Source of the DNA: Anaerolineae bacterium
GTDB taxonomy: Bacteria; Chloroflexota; Anaerolineae; 4572-78; J111
NCBI GenBank assembly: GCA_023382535.1
Contig: JAHDWA010000051.1
Coordinates: 1 to 64,000, forward strand
Reading direction: 5' to 3'
Length of the DNA: 64,000 nucleotides
Shown piece by piece: positions 57,988 through 64,000 of this stretch. The position numbers were made by a program, and so were the translations under genes. Numbering within the stretch: the stretch's first letter is position 1; each line of letters starts with the position of its first letter. Under the pieces are notes generated by a model, which saw only the letters and a program-made list of their open reading frames with translations, had not been told where the DNA came from and did no database searches.

Positions 57988-58340
57988 CGAAGATTCGAAG
58001 CGCGAATAAAAGTTAATAAATCCCTTCAAAGCGCGTTGTCAGGCCAGCAACGTGGTGGAACATATCACTAGCCTAACCCTACACAGTCAACCTGCAAGAA
58101 GGTGTCACTATGGCTGACGCTGTTTTATTACGTCGCCTTGACTCAGGCGAGTCCGCCGCCCCAAAACGCTATAAAAAACCGATTTTTAGCGACTAGTCAT
58201 AACCAGGAGCAAAATCCTGGATCTCTAGATGGCGACAACTATGGGTATTGGTACGATATACGTAATAGATCCAGGATGTAGCCGCCTCGGACACAACTGA
58301 GAGCTGTGACCTTACAAAAGTAGGGTAAGGAGATTTTTTT
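57988..58340. other. 353 bp gap closing the accessory block
   Basis: Only a 28-codon frame (MADAVLLRRLDSGES..., 58110-58196) has a usable ATG; I do not annotate it as a gene. Base composition returns to chromosomal values near 58340, which I take as the approximate right edge of the accessory block. Confidence 0.4.
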
Positions 58341-60092
58341 ATGTCGCATCCAGAAAAAATACCCGTGAAAGCCTTCTGGGAGGCCATAGAGCAGCGGCTG
58401 GCCGCCTGCTCTGCTGACGAGTTGCGCGCCACCCTCCGAGCTATGGCTCAGGAGACGCTCCCAACAGAGCGGGCAGCCTTTCTGGCGAAACTCAAGCCGG
58501 TTGAAGAAACGATCCCCATCGCGCAGCAGACCACACAGCAGGAGGATTTGCTAGCCGACATTGACGACCTGATTCAGGAACTCAAAGCAGCGATGAGGAA
58601 CGCGGATGACTGGGAAGAGCGATATAATGAGTGGGGCGAGTATGATGACGAGGATAGCCTGGGACCTTACGAGGAGTTCGTCGAACCCCTGGCCAACCTG
58701 TTTGATCGGATCGAGGCTGCCTTTGATTACGGCAATCTAGCCCTGGCCCGTACCGCTTATCAAAAACTGTTTGAGGTGTTGAATCTCGAAGACGACTACG
58801 GTCGCGGGGTGCATGCCTCCGACCTGATGGGAGTGGACCTCGGCGAAGAACGGGCCCGCTACCTGCGCGCAGTCTATGAGATGGAGCCGCCCGAGAGCCG
58901 TCCTCAGGCCCTATTTGAGCAGATGCGGTCGGGGCTGCTGAAATCCCGCCTGATGCTGGAGGATCTGGTTCAGATTTCCCCCAGATCACTGCCCGACCGA
59001 GAGAAGTTTCTGGCGGATTGGATCGCCTTCCTGTGGACCCAAAGTGGGAGCGAGGCCGATGGCTGGCTGCGGGAGGCCATTCGGCTCTCCGAGGGAACGC
59101 CCGGACTGGCAAGGCTGGCGCGGACTGAGGGACAGACCCGCCCCCGGGCTTACCTGGATTGGTTCACCGCGTTGGAACAGGAGGATAAATATCAGGAGGT
59201 TCTCCTGGCGGCCCAGGAAGCTTTGCAAACACTTCCGGCTCAACTGCCCATCCGTGCAGCCATCGCCGATCACCTATGTGCTGCTGCCGCCCGGTTGAAC
59301 GAGACGGAAGTGCTGCGCGCCGGGCGCTGGGAAGCCTTCCTGTCCAGGCCAACCCTCCAGCGCCTGCTCGATCTGTGGGACACTGCATCTGCTGTTGAAG
59401 AACGAACGGCGCTGATGCGGCGAGCGGTTCAACACATGCAGGCTTATGCAGCTCGCCCACCCAGCCGCCAGGGCGATGTTAGGGGGGGTGATGATGGTTT
59501 GGAGAGCCCAGTCTGGATTGGCAAATCCGTTCTGGCTCACGCGTACCTGCTGGCTGAAGACTTCGAAGCGGCCCACCAGCTCGCCGCCGGGGAGAAAGCG
59601 CTGGGCTGGAGCAGCAGTGAGAACCCGCAAGGACTGGTGCTGTCGTTCTTCCTGGTGCTGTTATCCGGGAGGGCGCCAGGGGCGCTGCCCTCGAACCTGA
59701 CCCAACTCTGGACGGGAGGCTTACAATCGAGTGTCGGTTTTTGGATAGGCGGTGGGGCAGGGGAAGATCAGGTGCGTCAGCGCTTGGAGCGCGCCTATGC
59801 GGAGCTGTTCGCCAGAGGATCGTTGAGCCACGACCGGCAGGAGGAAATCCTGTCCTGGTGTCTGGACGTGACCCGACAGCGGGTGAATGCCATCGTGAGC
59901 GGCCAGCATAGAGGAAGTTATGACAAAGCCGCTATGCTGACAGCAGCGTGCGCGGAGGTGCTGCGGCTGCGACAGAACCAGCAGGTCGCCAGATCACTTG
60001 TTGATGAGATCAGCAATCGCTTCCCCCGCCACCGCGCCTTTCAAGCCGAGTTGAAGGCCGCCGTCCAGCGCATGGAGCGCAGCCTGCGGTAA
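58341..60092 (+). CDS. Large helical hypothetical protein
   Basis: 583 aa, soluble, almost entirely helical with TPR-like spacing (for example NLALARTAYQKLFEVLNL, EKFLADWIAFLWTQSG, KYQEVLLAAQEALQTLPAQLPIRAAIADHL). An acidic N-terminal segment (~95-115, EERYNEWGEYDDEDSLGPYEEF) is noticeable. AAGGAG lies 10 bases before the ATG. Function unknown; it may be a scaffold. The next gene follows after 91 bp. Confidence 0.65.
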   Translation: MSHPEKIPVKAFWEAIEQRLAACSADELRATLRAMAQETLPTERAAFLAKLKPVEETIPIAQQTTQQEDLLADIDDLIQELKAAMRNADDWEERYNEWGEYDDEDSLGPYEEFVEPLANLFDRIEAAFDYGNLALARTAYQKLFEVLNLEDDYGRGVHASDLMGVDLGEERARYLRAVYEMEPPESRPQALFEQMRSGLLKSRLMLEDLVQISPRSLPDREKFLADWIAFLWTQSGSEADGWLREAIRLSEGTPGLARLARTEGQTRPRAYLDWFTALEQEDKYQEVLLAAQEALQTLPAQLPIRAAIADHLCAAAARLNETEVLRAGRWEAFLSRPTLQRLLDLWDTASAVEERTALMRRAVQHMQAYAARPPSRQGDVRGGDDGLESPVWIGKSVLAHAYLLAEDFEAAHQLAAGEKALGWSSSENPQGLVLSFFLVLLSGRAPGALPSNLTQLWTGGLQSSVGFWIGGGAGEDQVRQRLERAYAELFARGSLSHDRQEEILSWCLDVTRQRVNAIVSGQHRGSYDKAAMLTAACAEVLRLRQNQQVARSLVDEISNRFPRHRAFQAELKAAVQRMERSLR

Positions 60093-60183
60093 AATTCGAC
60101 CGGATATATTTTTCTATGCCCCTCTAACTGGCACAATCGCCAGGCCGCAGATGACTGCTATCATAACCTCAAGGAGTCGCAGT

Positions 60184-61272
60184 ATGACGCTGAAAATCTA
60201 TGAGGTCCACGGTATTCGCCACCAGGCTGTCATCTTTGCCGATACTCCTGAAGAAGCTGTAGCCCGGGCTATTGAGCGGGGACTGGTCGGTAACTGGGAA
60301 CACCCGGAAGCTATTGAAGTACCCTTGCCTAAAGGGTATCGCCTGATCTATGACCCGTTGGTTGGGACGATGGAGCAGGCCGAGTTGCCTCTCCCGCTTG
60401 AGGAACCCCCGCCCGAACCAGCCCATATCCTTACCCGCTCTGGGGTCAAAGTTTACGACGATTGGCGCGACAATATCATTGTAGATGCGGACGCACCGCC
60501 GGTCGCCTGGAAGGCGGGACGAGATCTGTTTGGGGCTAACACGAGTGTGCCGGGCCGGCCTCGTCTGGCCAGCGAGAACAGTGAGGATGCCCTCTCCTGG
60601 AACCTGTTCCGTACCCTGGAAAAGGCCGGGCGATTGGAAGTAGTTTCCCGCGCCCTTGACTTGGAGGACGAATTTCAGGCGCTTTACTGGTATCGCCCCT
60701 GGGACAGCGCCGAGCCGCTGCCAGAGATCCAACGGGCGTTAAAGCACGTGGAGCCGAGAAAGGGTTACCAGACCGAAACTGATGTGATCCTCAAGGGGCA
60801 TCGTTACCTGGTTATGGTGGAGAGTAAGTTGGGCAAGCCAGGGATGCAGTTACGTTCCTGGGCGCATACCAGCAGCCTGTCGGCGCCAGCCGGCTACGAA
60901 GCTCCCTTGCGGGCACTGCTGGCTGCTCCCGCCGAGTGGCAAAAAACAATGCTCCGTTTTTACCAACTCCTGCGCCATCTGGTGTTGGCCCAGGTCTTGT
61001 GCCGCCCGGAGGTGTGGGGCCTGGAGCCTCATCTCCTGGCGATTGTCAACGGGCTGAACCGTCACGCCGATTTGCGAACGCATGCCGAAGAATTTGCCAC
61101 CTTCCAAAAGAGCCTGAGTCTGCCCACCAGGCAGACCCATCTGCTCACCTGGCAACAGCTCTTAGCCCGCGCTGAAGCGACCTTTGATCCGGCCGTCCAG
61201 CCGCTATTAGCTCACGCGGCGACATTAAACTATCTGCGCCAGCCGTCTCCTACTGGCCGGCTGCGGTTTTAA
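60184..61272 (+). CDS. Protein with possible PD-(D/E)XK nuclease-like domain
   Basis: 362 aa. The first ~70 residues form a small alpha/beta domain (KIYEVHGIRHQAVIFADTPEEAVARAIERGLVGNWE). Residues ~130-250 contain SEDALSWNLFRTLEKAG, then TETDVILKGHRYLVMVESKLGKPG, where D...(12)..E.K is the spacing of PD-(D/E)XK restriction-like folds. AAGGAG fixes the ATG at 60184. It follows the large helical protein on the same strand. The nuclease assignment is tentative. Confidence 0.55.
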   Translation: MTLKIYEVHGIRHQAVIFADTPEEAVARAIERGLVGNWEHPEAIEVPLPKGYRLIYDPLVGTMEQAELPLPLEEPPPEPAHILTRSGVKVYDDWRDNIIVDADAPPVAWKAGRDLFGANTSVPGRPRLASENSEDALSWNLFRTLEKAGRLEVVSRALDLEDEFQALYWYRPWDSAEPLPEIQRALKHVEPRKGYQTETDVILKGHRYLVMVESKLGKPGMQLRSWAHTSSLSAPAGYEAPLRALLAAPAEWQKTMLRFYQLLRHLVLAQVLCRPEVWGLEPHLLAIVNGLNRHADLRTHAEEFATFQKSLSLPTRQTHLLTWQQLLARAEATFDPAVQPLLAHAATLNYLRQPSPTGRLRF

Positions 61273-61439
61273 ATAAGAGAGACAATGCCCGTTCATCCTC
61301 TTTTGAGTCACCTGCTGCGTGCTGACCTCTCGTAGAACGCACGTGGAATTGATGCCTGTTTTGGTTGCGCAGCCATGGGGTGAGTTTGGCTAGTCCACTC
61401 AAACGAGGCAGCAGTTATGTTCAGCCCAGATCAATTGGA
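61273..61439. other. Intergenic region without recognised features
   Basis: Together with the degraded frame to its right this makes a 669 bp stretch (61273-61941) with no intact gene. No RNA gene or strong hairpin is visible here. Confidence 0.5.
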
Positions 61440-61775
61440 TCAGACCACTGCTGTTGGCGTGATAGTAGAGGTCAGCCTACCCAGGGACGTTACGCCCTCG
61501 TCGGCGGCGCTCCCACCCTCCCTCTCCCCCCAGGCTAGATTATTACCCGCTCCACTACCTACTTCATTACCCAAATTTGCCATTTCCTCTGGCTGGCTAA
61601 TGTCGGGCTGTGGTGGTAGCCCATCCAGCGGTATCCCCATCGGACCATCTTTATAGAAAACGATTTTGCTAGCAGCCATGTTCATAAAGTAAATTTCAGC
61701 CGAACCCGGTTCTCTGTCTTTATCAGATAGAAATACAATCCCCCTTCTCCACTTGCCACTACCGTCGCCCCTCAA
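61440..61775 (-). pseudogene. Degraded paralogue of the zinc-ribbon/propeller protein
   Basis: GIVFLSDKDREPGSAEIYFMNM resembles the GVILFLSSRDHDPQ...ELYAM segment of the 63780 gene, and the Gly/Ser/Pro stretches also match its linker style. No start, zinc ribbon or propeller blades remain. Probably the decayed end of a tandem duplicate. Confidence 0.4.
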
Positions 61776-61941
61776 TCAGAGCCAGTCGCCACAGTGATTG
61801 GGCCCTGCACCAGCCTCGCTGGCAGTCAAGCAATTTCACCTGCCGCCAACTCCCATCCGCTCATCAATCCAAAACTTCAACTTGTGTTCCGTAACCAATT
61901 GGCGCTATTCAGCGCATGCTTCTTAGGCCAGCCCCCTCCTT

Positions 61942-63780
61942 TCAATACGAATTTGTGTACCAGACTTCGCATGGCTGTGGATAATTGCCGGTTTCGTCCA
62001 CCACGGTCAGGCGTAAACCGTAAGGGCCGTTCGGCACGGTACTGGCGTCAAGCATCATCAGTTTGTCGTTATCCACCGGGTAATCGCGCTCGAATAGATA
62101 ATTCCAGCCACCGCCAGGTGTGGTCGAGTATTCCAGCCGCCAGTGATGAAAGCGGTTGATATTGGCTGTGCCAATAATGAAGTTGTCACGGTCGGTGAAG
62201 ACCGCGCCGGGTTGGGGCGAGGTGATCTGCACGCCCGGATTGGGGCAGTTGGACGGCGCGGCAGGTGTGGGTTTAGGTGCTTCGACAACAGGCTGGAGTG
62301 TCGGGGTGGGAAATTGGGGAATAACCGTTGGGAGAGGAGTGACCTGATCTGCCGCGGAGCTAAGAATGTCATCCGGCGAGAGAGATAACCAGAGAGGAGC
62401 CAGATTGGCATCGCCCACACTCGTAAGTTGATTGGGTTCACCTCCATTGGCATCTATTACGAAGATATCTCCTCTGTAGCTATCGCCGACATTAAAAACA
62501 ATTCTCTGGCCATCCGGCGACCATTTCGGTTCCCAGGCGCTTTGGTTCTTATCTAATGAGGTTAACTTCCGGGGGTTGCCGCCGTCAGCCTCAGCCACCC
62601 ATACTTCAAAGCTAAAGTCACCGGGGGATTTAGGACCTTCATAGGCCAAGCGACGACCATCCGGCGACCAGAAGGCCCGGCGAGGGTTGCTATATTGGCC
62701 AGGTATGATACGATGAGCTTCGCTCCCATCTGGTTTCATCAGCCACAGTCCATCTTGTGCCTCATTATACCAGTTGCGCATAAAAATGATCCACTCCCCA
62801 TCGGGAGACCATGCTGGAAAACCATCGCCCCAGGCATCAGCCGGGGGAGAGGTCAACGGCTGAAGTTTAGCTTGAGGGTCGGCCAGGTAGTAGATAACTC
62901 CCGGCACATCAACACAACAAAATACAATTTCACCACGAGGCGACCAAGCCGGCAGCGAGGGTCGTTGCGGTCGGGCTGCACCCGGCAAGGTGAACTCCAA
63001 TTGAAGCTCGTTAACCATCTGCCGGGTGGCTAGGTCAAAGACGTACCGGCCGTTGACGACCACCTGATTAGGTTTGAAGTAGGGCGTGATGGAAGGTTCC
63101 AGGTTTCCCCAGCCCTGGTTGCCAGGACTGAGGCGGATTTGGCCGCTGCTATCCGGTCGCATGGCGTACAATTCCAACTCCCGATTTTGGCCCAGTTGGC
63201 GTTGTTCCGCCTCGGTTTGAGGGTCGTGATCGCGGCTCGATAGGAACAGGATGACGCCTTCCGAGGCGGAAGTTGACCCGGCCAATGTGTCACCGGTAGA
63301 AGTGAGCGAGTCGCCGACGCTTCCGCCGGAGAGATTATCTCCGGCGACGCTCTCTGAGGTCTCCATTTTGGCCGGCGTATGGGTGGCTGTAGCTGTTGCT
63401 TCAGGCGAGGGTGTGGGTGTCGCTGTAGGTGGGACAGGCGAAGGTGAGGGTACTGGCGTTGCTGTGGGCAGGGCAGGCAAGGGTGTGGCTGTAGTAACTG
63501 CAACCGCCGGGGTCGTCGGAATCATCACTGCTGGTCTCTCCTGCCGCCCCCACCAGATTCCGCCACCTATAGCCACAACCACACAACCACCTACCCACAG
63601 GCCAATCGCTAAGGTCCACAATAGCCGGCGATGACTTCCGGGTGATGTTGGTATGATCTCGTTAGAGTTTGCAGTCAATGACGCAGCCAGAGTTGGGTTC
63701 GCTGCCCCACAATTGGTGCAAAAGCGTCCATCTGTTGCGTTAGCCTGCCGGCATTGAGGACAAATCCACTGCTCGATCAT
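61942..63780 (-). CDS. Zinc-ribbon, membrane-anchored TolB-like beta-propeller protein
   Basis: 612 aa. N-terminal double-CxxC zinc ribbon (WICPQCRQANATDGRFCTNCGAANP), one membrane helix (LWTLAIGLWVGGCVVVAIGGGIWWG, ~52-76) and a long Thr/Pro/Ser linker. A propeller with TolB/WD40-like blades (AWSPDGEWIIFMRNW, FWSPDGRRLAYEGPKS, KWSPDGQRIVFNVGD) comes next. The ~110 C-terminal residues resemble an Ig-like binding domain (VQITSPQPGAVFTDRDNFIIGTANI...). Such proteins are common in Chloroflexota. AGGAGG precedes the ATG. Ligand unknown. Confidence 0.8.
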   Translation of the reverse strand: MIEQWICPQCRQANATDGRFCTNCGAANPTLAASLTANSNEIIPTSPGSHRRLLWTLAIGLWVGGCVVVAIGGGIWWGRQERPAVMIPTTPAVAVTTATPLPALPTATPVPSPSPVPPTATPTPSPEATATATHTPAKMETSESVAGDNLSGGSVGDSLTSTGDTLAGSTSASEGVILFLSSRDHDPQTEAEQRQLGQNRELELYAMRPDSSGQIRLSPGNQGWGNLEPSITPYFKPNQVVVNGRYVFDLATRQMVNELQLEFTLPGAARPQRPSLPAWSPRGEIVFCCVDVPGVIYYLADPQAKLQPLTSPPADAWGDGFPAWSPDGEWIIFMRNWYNEAQDGLWLMKPDGSEAHRIIPGQYSNPRRAFWSPDGRRLAYEGPKSPGDFSFEVWVAEADGGNPRKLTSLDKNQSAWEPKWSPDGQRIVFNVGDSYRGDIFVIDANGGEPNQLTSVGDANLAPLWLSLSPDDILSSAADQVTPLPTVIPQFPTPTLQPVVEAPKPTPAAPSNCPNPGVQITSPQPGAVFTDRDNFIIGTANINRFHHWRLEYSTTPGGGWNYLFERDYPVDNDKLMMLDASTVPNGPYGLRLTVVDETGNYPQPCEVWYTNSY

Positions 63781-63840
63781 AAGAATTTCCTCCTTTTAAA
63801 AAGGTAAATAGGCGAATTGCGCATGGTCACACCTTACACT

Positions 63841-64000
63841 TCACAACAATTTCTCCAAATGAGCCAAGACCTGCTCTTTGGTTATTGACCCAATTTGAAC
63901 GGCGCGGATAATCCCATCGGCGTCAATGAAATAGGTGGTAGGGATAGAGCGCACCTGGTAAATTTCACCGGCCCAGCCATCCTCATCTAGCCAGACGGCG
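63841..64000 (-). CDS. Thioredoxin-like/TlpA-type protein, C-terminal part
   Basis: The frame read leftward from the window end encodes AVWLDEDGWAGEIYQVRSIPTTYFIDADGIIRAVQIGSITKEQVLAHLEKLL, ending at a TGA. The YQVRSIPTTYFIDADG block with the cis-Pro (IPTT) is the hallmark of TlpA/ResA-like redoxins. The active-site CxxC lies beyond the window. It runs in the same direction as the propeller gene, 60 bp before it. Confidence 0.85.
   Translation of the reverse strand, partial: AVWLDEDGWAGEIYQVRSIPTTYFIDADGIIRAVQIGSITKEQVLAHLEKLL

Noticed and set aside
28069..58340. Prophage
   Set aside because: No capsid, terminase, portal or tail gene is visible, and no integrase was recognised; an integrated plasmid/ICE remnant or genomic island fits better.

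Overview
The window reads as a chromosome segment of a GC-rich, probably Chloroflexota-like (Anaerolineae-type) bacterium. This is inferred from gene content and style only: a YbhFSR-like exporter with SH3-tailed adaptors, TrmB and Crp/Fnr regulators, and zinc-ribbon/beta-propeller proteins. No marker gene here proves the lineage. A large accessory block of lower and more variable GC, about 28.1-58.1 kb, interrupts ordinary chromosome.

Chromosomal left arm (1-28.1 kb). It opens with the end of a glutamate dehydrogenase, followed by stress and membrane genes, a TrmB regulator with a clear promoter/operator, GTP cyclohydrolase I, an FAD-dependent NAD(P)H oxidoreductase, a fructose-6-phosphate-aldolase-type transaldolase and a Crp/Fnr regulator. 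Next is a metal module: a free-standing HMA chaperone, a DUF6448-like exported protein and a P1B ATPase. A cupin/DUF364/DUF2249 cluster reads leftward. A TetR-controlled drug-export operon follows (ABC-2 permease, two ATPases corresponding to the two halves of YbhF, two HlyD adaptors), ending beside a CdaA-type diadenylate cyclase. An FtsX/MacB-like permease, a LuxR-type regulator, another Crp/Fnr regulator, a lipoprotein beta-propeller and an ankyrin protein complete the arm.

Accessory block (28.1-58.1 kb). A palindrome-rich AT-rich stretch precedes ParB-like and HTH genes. A strong promoter and a terminated leader then lead into about 37 tRNA genes (31.8-39.0 kb) covering nearly every amino acid. 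Many of these tRNAs are abnormal. Five carry a related 19-46 nt insertion at the same place in the T loop. One is a Tyr scaffold with a His anticodon, and one is a Pro scaffold with a Ser anticodon. One has no anticodon arm, and one lacks the variable loop plus half of the T stem. tRNA-Leu(UAA) is split between anticodon bases 34 and 35 by a 2.4 kb group II intron encoding a reverse transcriptase. Directly downstream are an HNH-RNA ligase fusion and an RNase P RNA gene with an unusual P4 helix. The locus therefore looks like a self-contained tRNA supply, maturation and repair island. That reading is my inference, and it is the most interesting content of the window.

The rest of the block holds a further HNH nuclease and a unit flanked by inverted repeats (41.97-49.18 kb) that contains an N-truncated ISKra4-like transposase, a frameshifted IS110 and a 1419-residue nSTAND ATPase ending in five tandem multi-pass membrane repeats. 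After that come a duplicated pair of overlapping unknown genes, a broken type I methylase, an intact IscB with probable omegaRNA, a TnpB remnant, an HNH gene, two coupled hypothetical genes and a small HTH regulator.

Right arm (58.3-64 kb). It contains an alpha-helical hypothetical protein, a protein with a possible PD-(D/E)XK motif, a zinc-ribbon/TolB-like propeller protein with a degraded paralogue beside it, and the C-terminus of a thioredoxin-like protein cut by the window end.
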